Below, in pieces: positions 1 through 7,153 of a stretch of DNA of 35,975 bases. This DNA is from Pseudomonas sp. Irchel s3f7 (lineage in GTDB: Bacteria; Pseudomonadota; Gammaproteobacteria; Pseudomonadales; Pseudomonadaceae): the NCBI RefSeq assembly GCF_900187615.1, contig NZ_FYDO01000045.1:1-35975 (forward strand). Reading direction: 5' to 3'. Position 1 is the stretch's first letter; each line of letters starts with the position of its first letter. A program made the translations under genes and the position numbers. The notes under the pieces were generated by a model. That model made no database searches and was not told the DNA's origin. It saw only the letters and a list, made by a program, of their open reading frames with translations.

Positions 1-56
1 TGCAAGACGACCCAATCTTTGAAGTCGTCGTCGTAGCGTTTGCCTAGATTGGACAT
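1..56 (-). CDS. Partial N-terminus, possibly a transposase or HTH protein
   Basis: An ATG at 56-54 on the minus strand opens a frame running off the window edge, with 18 codons visible, beginning MSNLGKRYDDDFK. A GAAGGTG ribosome-binding site lies about 8 nt upstream, so this looks like a real start. The pattern of basic residue, Tyr, acidic run, Phe-Lys, then Val-Val-Leu resembles the first helix of IS3-type OrfA transposases (RYxxEFKxxxV). That is weak evidence from a short stretch. If it is a transposase, it would fit the repeat-rich tail of the shortened tad operon next to it. It could equally be an unrelated gene. Confidence 0.4.
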   Translation of the reverse strand, partial: MSNLGKRYDDDFKDWVVL

Positions 57-411
57 TGTTATGCACCTTCGCCCTCTTGAATGAATGAGTCAATCAACAA
101 GGGTGACAGGTAGCCTGACACGGAGGGAGCGCCTAAAAAAGTAAGCAAAAAACGCTCGCCCCTTACGTACGGTCCCTCGCTGAGGCTCGGGGTTCCTTCG
201 CTCCGGCATTCATCCGGGGGCATCGCCTCCGGTCGGCTTCGCTTCGACCTCCTCTCGATGTGTGCGGCTTCGCCGCACGGCGCTACGCGCCTAACCCCCG
301 GATGAACACCTCCACTCAGCCTGCCGAGGGGGCGGGTGGATCAAGATCAAAAGCTGAAGGCGAGCTAACGCTCGGCCTGATGAGTGGTGAGAAGCGCGGG
401 TGTACGGAGAT
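57..411. other. Structured non-coding stretch with nested inverted repeats
   Basis: No convincing gene is seen here. The stretch is dominated by small dyads. An 11-bp perfect inverted repeat (TCATCCGGGGG at about 211-221, CCCCCGGATGA at about 296-306) encloses shorter hairpins, including TGCGGCTTCGCCGCA near 262-278. On the minus strand a T-rich run follows a GC-rich segment around 125-160. From memory, similar sequence recurs between genes in P. fluorescens-group genomes; that was not checked. Short ORFs crossing it read through repeats and are not believed. Confidence 0.5.
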
Positions 412-618
412 CAATTGTAGGAGCTGGCTTGCCAGCGATGACGGCCTGACAGCCGACCTGACGTTGCGGCTGCACGCGTCCAATTGTAGGAGCTGGCTTG
501 CCAGCGATGACGGCCTGACAGCCGACCTGACGTTGCGGCTGCACGCGTCCAATTGTAGGAGCTGGCTTGCCAGCGATGACGGCCTGCCAACCAACCTGAT
601 CTTGCTGCTGCACGCGCT
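412..618. repeat. Three tandem 69-bp REP-containing units
   Basis: Units begin at 412, 481 and 550, each opening with CAATTGTAGGAGCTGG. The first two are essentially identical over 69 bp; the third diverges in its second half. Each contains one Pseudomonas REP core (GTAGGAGCTGGCTTGCCAGC) in the same orientation. Because 69 is divisible by three, open frames run across the array on both strands, but their products are just the repeat translated. Confidence 0.9.
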
Positions 619-701
619 CCTACACTGTTTTCAGGGGTACACAAAATCGGCGAGCAACAAAAAGTCCCTGACCCACCATCTTGTTCCAAAAACGGCGCTC
701 T

Positions 702-1592
702 CTAATGAGCAAACGCTCGGCTCAAGGCGGTAAAGCCCGGGCCTGCCAGTACGATCAACAGTGCCGGGAAGAGAAACACCATCATCACGATGGACATTTT
801 GGCGGACATTTTGGAGATGTATTCCTGCAGGCGTGTCAGGCGGCGGTCATCGAGTAACTGTTTGAGTGCCAGCAGGGATTTCATCGCGCCACCGCCCTGG
901 TAGATCAGCTGTTGCAAGATCACGCAGGTGTCAGTGAACTCCTGGACCGCCAACAAGTGGCTGGACTTGTTCAGTTCTTCGCCCAGTTCCAGGCCGGAGT
1001 CTACCCGCGCCAGCACCAGACGCAGTTCATGGGTCAGGGCGGGCAGCAGTTGCTTGCCTTCCTGGCTCAGGACGCGCAGGGATTGTTCCACCGCCATGCC
1101 CGATTCGAACAGGATGCGCAGCAGCGTAATGAAGGTTGAGGTCTCGACGACGAGCTGTTGTTGTCTACGTTGTGCTGCGGCAGCCAGAAAGCGTTTTGGC
1201 AGTAGATAACCGAAGCCGATGGCGATAATCGGGGCCACCCAGTGGTTTTTTACCGTCGGGTAAAACAGCTCCTGGCCGAGCAAGCACAAAACCAACGCCA
1301 GCAAGGGCACGCCCACTTGCAGCGCGGCGAACAGTGAACGCTGGCGGGCGCTGCGCCACCCCAGACGGTTGAGCAGCGTCAGGGTTTCGTTGTCCATTTT
1401 GACCGACAGTTGCCCGAGACGGCTGGCGCCCAGCATTTGCAGCCATTGGTTGAAACGGTTGTCGCCTGACAACTTGCCGTCCAGTCGCTGGGTCACCTGG
1501 CGCGCTCGGCGTCGTTGTTCCAGCAAATTGTGCAGCAACAACAGACCAGCCCCGAGAAACAGCAGCGCGCAGATCAGTAATGAGATCTTCAT
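702..1592 (-). CDS. tadC: Tad pilus inner-membrane platform protein TadC
   Basis: This 296-aa protein of the type II secretion F (T2SSF) family is one of two paired platform proteins of the Tad/Flp pilus machine. It opens with a hydrophobic helix (MKISLLICALLF), has further membrane segments around residues 90-140, and ends in a hydrophobic segment (MVFLFPALLIVLAG). The T2SSF domain occupies roughly residues 150-270. The ATG at 1592 is chosen over an upstream in-frame start because it overlaps the tadB stop as ATGA, the coupling seen elsewhere in this operon. It is the last tad gene visible: tadD, normally next, does not follow, and repeats begin just after the stop. Confidence 0.9.
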   Translation of the reverse strand: MKISLLICALLFLGAGLLLLHNLLEQRRRARQVTQRLDGKLSGDNRFNQWLQMLGASRLGQLSVKMDNETLTLLNRLGWRSARQRSLFAALQVGVPLLALVLCLLGQELFYPTVKNHWVAPIIAIGFGYLLPKRFLAAAAQRRQQQLVVETSTFITLLRILFESGMAVEQSLRVLSQEGKQLLPALTHELRLVLARVDSGLELGEELNKSSHLLAVQEFTDTCVILQQLIYQGGGAMKSLLALKQLLDDRRLTRLQEYISKMSAKMSIVMMVFLFPALLIVLAGPGFTALSRAFAH

Positions 1593-2473
1593 AGGGTGCG
1601 CATCATGCGCCACAGCGCAAAGCAACCGACCACCTGCAGAGCGAACGCGCTCACCAGCATCATTTGCCCGGAACTGTCCCTCCACATGCTCTGAAGATAG
1701 GTCGGGTTGGTGGCCAGAAAGTAAGCTGCAACGCTGACCGGAAGCAGCGCCAGAACCAACGCAGTGATGCGGGTTTCACCGGTCATTGCGCGCAATTGAC
1801 GCGCCGCCTGCTCCCGCTCGCGGATCATCTTGATCAGGTTTTCCAGCAACTCGCTGGCATTGCCGCCGTAACGGTGATTGACCTTCAAACCGAGTGCGAA
1901 CAGACGCAGCTCATCTTTCTCGTACAGTTCGGCAAAGTCCGAAGTGGCCTCGGCCAGGCCAACGCCTAACTGCACGTTGCGCTGAACCCGGCCCATGGCA
2001 TCTTTGAGCGGGTCTGCGGCGGTGTCGATGGCGCCCAGCACGGCATCGGACAGTGTCCGGCCGGATTTCAGGCTGCGCACGGCGTGATCGAGCAAGGTCG
2101 GCAGTTGTTCAATCATGCGTGTGAGGCGACGCTGATAACGCCAACTGACAAACAGCCGCACGATCACCGGGGGCATCACCAGCAACACCAACGCGCCGAG
2201 CCAGCCCGACACGACAAACCCCATCAGCACGCCCAACGCCCATAACGAAATCCACAGGCCCAGCCGTTCGGTGGGGCGCCCGAGCCCTGCGCGCAGGAAC
2301 GCGCGTTCGAGGCCGCTCCAGGATGATTTCGGCAGCATCCGTTGCGGTTGCCCCTGGCTCAGACGGCCAAGAATTCGCTCGGTGCCGTTCTGGCGCAGCC
2401 CGCTATAGAGAAAGCGCAGCGACAGCCCGAACAGGATCAGACAAACAAGGATCAGCAGCGCGGGTCTGAGCAT
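1589..2473 (-). CDS. tadB: Tad pilus inner-membrane platform protein TadB
   Basis: This 294-aa protein is the T2SSF-family partner of TadC, thought to form the inner-membrane platform that couples the TadA ATPase to Flp pilin assembly. An N-terminal membrane helix (LLILVCLILFGLSLRFLYSG) is followed by a hydrophobic pair around residues 75-110, a cytoplasmic T2SSF domain starting near LPTLLDHAVRSLKSG, and C-terminal hydrophobic helices. It lies 9 nt after the tadA stop and its own stop overlaps the tadC start by 4 nt, so the three genes form one transcription unit. Length is normal for the family and the frame is intact. Confidence 0.92.
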   Translation of the reverse strand: MLRPALLILVCLILFGLSLRFLYSGLRQNGTERILGRLSQGQPQRMLPKSSWSGLERAFLRAGLGRPTERLGLWISLWALGVLMGFVVSGWLGALVLLVMPPVIVRLFVSWRYQRRLTRMIEQLPTLLDHAVRSLKSGRTLSDAVLGAIDTAADPLKDAMGRVQRNVQLGVGLAEATSDFAELYEKDELRLFALGLKVNHRYGGNASELLENLIKMIREREQAARQLRAMTGETRITALVLALLPVSVAAYFLATNPTYLQSMWRDSSGQMMLVSAFALQVVGCFALWRMMRTL

Positions 2474-2482
2474 GTCGAGGCC

Positions 2483-3763
2483 TCAATACGCCGAAGGGGC
2501 GAGCGTCGTTTCGCGGCGCAATTTGTCGCCGGCGGGGTTGACCGCTTCGCGCAAAAAGCCAAAACCGGTACGACGGTCGAAACGGAACAGTGTATTGGTG
2601 ACATACACGTCATCGCGCACGCCAATCACCTCGACCACTTCGCTGACGCAGCGGCGGCCGTCGGGCAAGCGCGTCAGCTGGATGACGACGTCCAGTGCCG
2701 CGCAGATCATTTGTCGCAGGGTGCGTTCGGCGATGGTGCGGCCAGTCAGGCCGACCAGGGTTTCCAGGCGCAGCAACGCGTCCTGGGCGTTGTTGGCGTG
2801 CACGGTGCTCATGGAACCGTCGTGGCCGGTGTTCATGGCCGTGAGGACGTCGACCACTTCGACACCACGAATCTCACCGAGGATGATCCGGTCCGGGCGC
2901 ATCCGCAGGGCGTTGCGAATCAGGTCGCTGGATTTCACCTCGCCATGGCCCTCGGCATTCGGCGGACGGGTTTCCAGGCGCACGACGTGCGGGTGGCCGA
3001 GTTGCAACTCGGCGACGTCTTCGATGGTCACCAGTCGTTCATTGGGGTTGATCAGTTGACTGAGAATGTTCAGCAGCGTGGTCTTGCCGGTGCCGGTGCC
3101 GCCGCTGATCAGAATATTGCAGCGCTTGCCCACGGCTTCCTGAATGAAATCGTAAATCGCCTGATCGATAGTTTGCATGGCCATCAGGTCGGTGCTTTTC
3201 AGCATGTCCTGGCGAAACTTCCGGATCGACAGGCACGGACCATCGAGGGCAATGGGCGGAATGATCGCGTTGACCCGGCTGCCATCGGGCAGGCGCGCAT
3301 CGACCATCGGCGAAGACTCGTCGAGCCGTCGCCCCAATGGCGCGAGAATCCGTTGCATGACGCGTTCAACGTGGTGCGAGTCGATGAAACGCAAGTCGCT
3401 CAGGTGCAGCACGCCCTCGCGTTCAACGAACACCCGATGGGGGCCGTTGACCAGAATCTCGGTCACCGCCGTGTCACGCAGCAACACTTCCAGCGGGCCG
3501 AAACCGGTGAGTTCGTCGACGATCTCTTCGGCCAGGCGCTCCATTTCATAGCGGGAAATGGCCAGGTGCAGACGCGCGATGTACTCGGCCACTTTGTCGA
3601 TCACAAATTGCGATAGCACTTGCCGCGAGCCTTCCAGCAGGTTTTTGCCGGACTCTTCGATGGCGTCGATGATGTAGCGGTGCAATACCAGTTTCAGGCC
3701 GTCATGGTCAGTGTTGCCAATGGCGGCGCGTTGCGTGGCGCCGAAAAGTTTTTCGCTGCTCAT
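2483..3763 (-). CDS. tadA: Tad pilus assembly ATPase TadA (CpaF)
   Basis: This 426-aa secretion ATPase of the GspE/VirB11 superfamily hydrolyses ATP to drive Flp pilus assembly on the cytoplasmic face of the inner membrane. Walker A (GGTGTGKT) is at residues 221-228, the Asp box (TIEDVAEL) near 246-253, Walker B (RIILGEIRG) at 292-300 and the His box (GHDGSMSTVHAN) at 313-324, all intact. The helical N-terminal domain covers about residues 1-110. The ATG at 3763 is preferred because it overlaps the tadZ stop as ATGA. The enzyme looks fully functional although the locus lacks its secretin, so decay, if any, has not reached this gene. Confidence 0.95.
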   Translation of the reverse strand: MSSEKLFGATQRAAIGNTDHDGLKLVLHRYIIDAIEESGKNLLEGSRQVLSQFVIDKVAEYIARLHLAISRYEMERLAEEIVDELTGFGPLEVLLRDTAVTEILVNGPHRVFVEREGVLHLSDLRFIDSHHVERVMQRILAPLGRRLDESSPMVDARLPDGSRVNAIIPPIALDGPCLSIRKFRQDMLKSTDLMAMQTIDQAIYDFIQEAVGKRCNILISGGTGTGKTTLLNILSQLINPNERLVTIEDVAELQLGHPHVVRLETRPPNAEGHGEVKSSDLIRNALRMRPDRIILGEIRGVEVVDVLTAMNTGHDGSMSTVHANNAQDALLRLETLVGLTGRTIAERTLRQMICAALDVVIQLTRLPDGRRCVSEVVEVIGVRDDVYVTNTLFRFDRRTGFGFLREAVNPAGDKLRRETTLAPSAY

Positions 3764-4950
3764 TGCACACCTCGCAAGCGGTCGAACCAACCGGCCTTGG
3801 GTTTGGCCAGGCCTTCGGAGCGTTTGGCCAGGCGTTCGCCGAGGGCGCGCAGGCTTTGGGTGAGGCCTTCGCGAGGCGCCAGTTCGAACAGCGTCACGCC
3901 CTGGTTCTTGGCGTTGAGGCGGACCTCCGGGCTGTAGGCGAGCGTGGCGATGATCTCCAGATCGAAGGTTTTTCCGAGGGTTTCGGAGTCGGGCGCGACG
4001 TTGCGCAGGTAGCGGTCGATCAACAGCCTGGCGTGATCGAGCTTCATGCCTTTTTCACGCCATGCGTTGAGCACGGCGAGGTTGCGGCGACAGTCGAGCA
4101 CGTTCTGATCGGTGTACCACAGCAGCTTGTCGCAATGGCTGACGAAGGTGCGCAGTGCCTCGCTGTCCGGCTGACCGGTGAGGTTCACGACGATGTGCTG
4201 GAAGTGTTGGCGCAGGGCGCTGAGCAACATGTACAACTCGGCGGCGCTGGTGTGCTCCAGTGGTTCATCGCTGCTGGCATAGGCGAGAATGCGCAGCCCG
4301 GCTTCGCAACTGGTGAACGCGCTGTCGATCAGCGTGGCATCGAGGCGTCGCAAGTGGCGTAACGCATCGCCGAAGTGAAACGAGCTCTCCAGACCGAGCA
4401 GGGCCAGGCTGTCGCCTCGGGGCAAGCCCAGATCAAGCAGCAACGTGTGTTGTCCACTCTTCTGCACCACTTGCGCCATGTGGGTCGCGAGCAAGGCGCC
4501 GTCGGCATTGCTCTGTACGCCATAGAGGACGGTCAGGCCGGCCAGGTGCGTGTTAGGCGTCACTTGCGGCAGACGTTTGCTCAGGCGCCGTACCAGGCCC
4601 GCGACCTCGCTGGAGCGCGAGCCATAGGCGACAAAATCCCGGGCACCGGCACGCATGGCATTGAGCACAAGCTGGTTGTCCATGCCGTCACCGAGCGCGA
4701 CGATCGCCAGCATCGGCTTGGCTTCCAGCGCGCCCTCGATCAATGCGCTTTGGGCCACCACATGGTCGCGGTCCAGGCCGACGAACACCAGGCTGGCGAA
4801 GGTCACGTCGACCAGCGCGAGCAGTTCATCGAGGCTGCCGCCACCGGCGCTGACCACTTGACCCAAAGGCGCGAGGGCGCCTTGCAGCCATTCGAGGTCG
4901 GTGTTGTTACGCGTGATTGCGAGGAAGGTCTGATTCAGGTTCTGGCTCAT
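3760..4950 (-). CDS. tadZ: Tad pilus localisation protein TadZ/CpaE, MinD-like
   Basis: This 396-aa protein is TadZ/CpaE-like, a ParA/MinD-superfamily protein that places the Tad machine at a cell position. An N-terminal receiver-like domain (about residues 8-125) is followed by a MinD-like domain. The expected P-loop after LTVLYG (residues 139-144) reads GVQSNADGALLA: glycines remain, but the signature lysine and the Gly-Lys-Thr end are missing. Walker A' survives as LLLDLGLPRGDS near 170-181. Such degeneration is common in TadZ proteins, so a scaffold role is likelier than strong ATPase activity. The start overlaps the stop of a 25-codon ORF by 4 nt where the secretin gene would normally end. 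Confidence 0.88.
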   Translation of the reverse strand: MSQNLNQTFLAITRNNTDLEWLQGALAPLGQVVSAGGGSLDELLALVDVTFASLVFVGLDRDHVVAQSALIEGALEAKPMLAIVALGDGMDNQLVLNAMRAGARDFVAYGSRSSEVAGLVRRLSKRLPQVTPNTHLAGLTVLYGVQSNADGALLATHMAQVVQKSGQHTLLLDLGLPRGDSLALLGLESSFHFGDALRHLRRLDATLIDSAFTSCEAGLRILAYASSDEPLEHTSAAELYMLLSALRQHFQHIVVNLTGQPDSEALRTFVSHCDKLLWYTDQNVLDCRRNLAVLNAWREKGMKLDHARLLIDRYLRNVAPDSETLGKTFDLEIIATLAYSPEVRLNAKNQGVTLFELAPREGLTQSLRALGERLAKRSEGLAKPKAGWFDRLRGVQ

Positions 4951-5024
4951 TGCGATAACCCACTGCGTTTATCGATGTCGCCGTTTTCGAGGCGGTTGAA
5001 CAACGGCGTAGAGCGTCTGCGCAT
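4947..5024 (-). CDS. 25-codon ORF at the position of the missing rcpA secretin
   Basis: Between rcpC and tadZ lie only about 95 nt. They contain a short frame starting MRRRSTPLFNRLEN and ending SGLSQ, with an AGGACG ribosome-binding site about 9 nt upstream of its ATG. Its TGA overlaps the tadZ ATG by 4 nt, matching the coupling of tadZ/tadA and tadB/tadC. In the usual order the outer-membrane secretin RcpA/CpaC, several hundred codons long, sits here. The simplest reading is that this is the joined start and end of an rcpA gene after a large in-frame internal deletion. It may instead be a leader or coupling peptide. I do not recognise its sequence. Confidence 0.5.
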   Translation of the reverse strand: MRRRSTPLFNRLENGDIDKRSGLSQ

Positions 5025-5045
5025 GGAAAGGCGTCCTTGCTCGGC

Positions 5046-5996
5046 TCAGGGGGTCTGTTGGGTGATTTCGTTGCCACGAATGACTTCCACACTGGGCTTG
5101 CGCGGTGCGTTGCCATTGCTGACCGGGGCAGATTTCGGGGGAGGAGCGGTCATGGCCAGTTGGCTGAATTGCAGGAGTTCGCGGTTGGCATTGGCCAGCG
5201 TGGTTGCCGAAACACGCTCACCGGCCCAGTAGCGGGCCAGGCGTTGTTCATCGGCACTGCGGACCGCCAGGCGCAACACCCCGACCTGGGCTGCGAGCAT
5301 CAGGCGGCTCACCAGTTGTTCGGGGACGGCGAGCAACACGGTCCGGGCCGCGGCGCGCTTCTGGTCTTGCTTGAGTTTTTCGTCTTGGTTGGCCGTCGGG
5401 CTGGAAGGCTGGCCGTCGTTGGTCAAACCCATTTGTTCGCCCACGCCGAGCACCCGCAAGGCCGGTATCACAAGCTGCGACGACGGTTGAAGGTTGAGGG
5501 TGTCTTTACGCAGAAACAGCAACACATCGACATAGTCGCCGGGCGTCAGTTGCCCGCCGACATTGATCACTTCGTCCACGGCGACCGCCAGGGCACGCTC
5601 ATCGATGCGGATCATGCGTGACAGTTGGCTGCCGGCTTCGAAACTGGCGTCGTTGAGCCAGGTGCCGGCGCTGAGGGCTCGCCATGGCGTGCGTCCGATC
5701 ACCTGGTCAAGGCGGGTCAGGCTGCCGGCCGGCACCGTGCGCAGTTTTTCCACGGTCACGTCGGCGGCGGTGATCGGCACAAAGGCCGCGACATTGTTGA
5801 CCAGCACGACCACCGGATGTCGAGTGAGATCATCCGCAGGCATCGACGCCGGAGTGGCGACAACCGGTGGGGTGTCGGTGACCTGGACAACGGGTTCGGG
5901 GGCCGGTTGGCGGCTCAATGAGACGCCCCAATATCCGGCAATGATGGCGCCGATCAAAAACAAACCGGCGAGACCCAGGGTAATACGGCTGTTCAT
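5046..5996 (-). CDS. rcpC: Flp pilus assembly protein RcpC/CpaB
   Basis: This 316-aa periplasmic protein is anchored by one N-terminal membrane helix (residues 7-26, LGLAGLFLIGAIIAGYWGV). A proline-rich linker and an SAF-type domain (about residues 60-130, beginning HPVVVLVNNVAAFVPI) are followed by the RcpC/CpaB domain. In Tad systems it lies under the secretin and is proposed to modulate the pore or bind peptidoglycan. Here no secretin gene follows, so its usual partner is not encoded alongside it. It is the first gene of the minus-strand tad operon and is divergent from flp across about 325 bp. Confidence 0.9.
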   Translation of the reverse strand: MNSRITLGLAGLFLIGAIIAGYWGVSLSRQPAPEPVVQVTDTPPVVATPASMPADDLTRHPVVVLVNNVAAFVPITAADVTVEKLRTVPAGSLTRLDQVIGRTPWRALSAGTWLNDASFEAGSQLSRMIRIDERALAVAVDEVINVGGQLTPGDYVDVLLFLRKDTLNLQPSSQLVIPALRVLGVGEQMGLTNDGQPSSPTANQDEKLKQDQKRAAARTVLLAVPEQLVSRLMLAAQVGVLRLAVRSADEQRLARYWAGERVSATTLANANRELLQFSQLAMTAPPPKSAPVSNGNAPRKPSVEVIRGNEITQQTP

Positions 5997-6321
5997 GACG
6001 GCTCTCCCTTTCCTGCTGCTACAGAACTCGTTCTATCTAACGAGAAAACTTCGCAATCAGGCAGCTATGAACATTGGACTATTTCGCTATTTGACCGTAG
6101 CGCAGGTAGAGCGAAATGCCATTACCGAGAGGAAAAAATAAGCCCTCAAACAGCGATGCCCGATGAAATGACACTGTTTTATGACGTCAACGAACCGACT
6201 AATACTTTTGTATTAATGCGTATTTACAGTTGTTGGGGTGGGTAATGCCGACAATGCTGATGCTGGCACTGGGGAATCATGTTGCGTCCGTGCAACACCC
6301 GTCGTCGTCCAGGAGAACGTT
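5997..6321. promoter_or_regulatory. Divergent flp/rcpC control region with two palindromes
   Basis: This 325-bp gene-free stretch separates the divergent pilus genes. It is AT-richer than its neighbours between about 6170 and 6235. Two perfect palindromes stand out: TGACGTCA at 6182-6189, and TAATAC-TTTT-GTATTA at 6200-6215. In P. aeruginosa the equivalent genes are activated by the response regulator PprB; whether these dyads are its sites cannot be told from sequence. The flp ribosome-binding site AGGAG is at 6311-6315. Confidence 0.55.
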
Positions 6322-6552
6322 ATGTCTATTTCCACACTGGTTCAGAAGGTCAAATTGGAAATCGTTTTCTTCAGTTACAGGAGACTGGTGAGGGATACCG
6401 AGGGTGCTTCGGGTATTGAATATGCGATTGTGGCAGCGATGGTTGCGGTGGTGATTGCCGGGCTTGGTAGTGACATTGGGGGAGACATTAAGACAATATT
6501 CAGCGATCTCGGAACGGCACTGGAGAAAACCGCTAACCCTCCCGCACCCTAG
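6322..6552 (+). CDS. flp: Flp-type type IVb prepilin
   Basis: This 76-aa prepilin is the subunit of the Tad/Flp pilus. A 28-residue leader ending in Asp-Thr-Glu-Gly is followed by ASGIEYAIVAAMVAVVIAGL, the Flp signature: cleavage after Gly28, Glu at +5, Tyr at +6, then an unbroken hydrophobic helix. The ATG at 6322 is chosen over an upstream in-frame one because an AGGAG ribosome-binding site sits 6 nt before it. The tail NPPAP is proline-rich. Maturation needs a prepilin peptidase (FppA type), which is not in this window. The gene is divergent from the assembly operon. The coding sequence is intact. Confidence 0.93.
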   Translation: MSISTLVQKVKLEIVFFSYRRLVRDTEGASGIEYAIVAAMVAVVIAGLGSDIGGDIKTIFSDLGTALEKTANPPAP

Positions 6553-6622
6553 TGAGCCCTGGCTAAGACGATAATTTGCCGGATCCTAACGTCAGCGCTT
6601 AGTCCATTGCAGGTATTGCCTT

Positions 6623-7036
6623 ATGAATGCGCTCGCACAGCCACGCCAGCAGCTTCTTCTGGTCGATGACGAGGAGGATGCATTGCTTGAGTTGGCGGAG
6701 TTGCTGGAGGGTGAAGGGTTCAATTGCTACACGGCGACATCGGTCAAGATTGCGTTGCAGCATTTGACGCGTCATCCGGATATTGCGCTGGTCATCACGG
6801 ACCTGCGCATGCCGGAGGAGAGTGGCATGTCGTTGATCAAGCGGCTGCGCGAGCATACGTCGCGTGAGCATTTGCCGGTGATTGTGATGTCCGGGCATGC
6901 GGGTATGGAGGATGTCAGTGACTTGCTTCGGTTGCAGGTACTCGATTTGTTTCGCAAGCCGATTTATCACGTGCGGTTGTTGGAGACGCTGAACAATTTG
7001 TTTCCTCAGCCGCAGATGTATTTGGTCAAGGGGTGA
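6623..7036 (+). CDS. Stand-alone response regulator receiver protein
   Basis: This 137-aa protein is a single CheY-like receiver domain with no output domain. Asp15/Asp16 form the acidic pocket, Asp60 (ITDLRMP) is the predicted phosphorylation site, Ser90 (VMSGHAG) is the switch residue and Lys112 (FRKPIY) the conserved lysine. It lies 70 nt after flp on the same strand and may be cotranscribed. In P. aeruginosa a two-component system (PprA/PprB) controls the flp/tad locus, but PprB carries a DNA-binding domain that is absent here. The protein would therefore act through protein-protein contact or as a phosphate sink. No kinase gene is nearby. Confidence 0.85.
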   Translation: MNALAQPRQQLLLVDDEEDALLELAELLEGEGFNCYTATSVKIALQHLTRHPDIALVITDLRMPEESGMSLIKRLREHTSREHLPVIVMSGHAGMEDVSDLLRLQVLDLFRKPIYHVRLLETLNNLFPQPQMYLVKG

Positions 7037-7153
7037 CTTGGCGGACTCTGGGCCGACCATGCTCCTGGTTGATTGAGTAACTATCCGTTTTCGCAGTAAT
7101 GGCGGCTTATGGTTTCGCCCTTACGGCGAGTCCCTTATGGCAAACGCCCGGAG

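Noticed and set aside
260..733. Repeat-containing ORFs on both strands
   Set aside because: They read through three 69-bp REP units; the open frames follow from a period divisible by three.
2342..3616. Long plus-strand ORF opposite tadA and tadB
   Set aside because: It is antisense to well-supported conserved genes and its product is compositionally unlike a real protein; a high-GC shadow frame.
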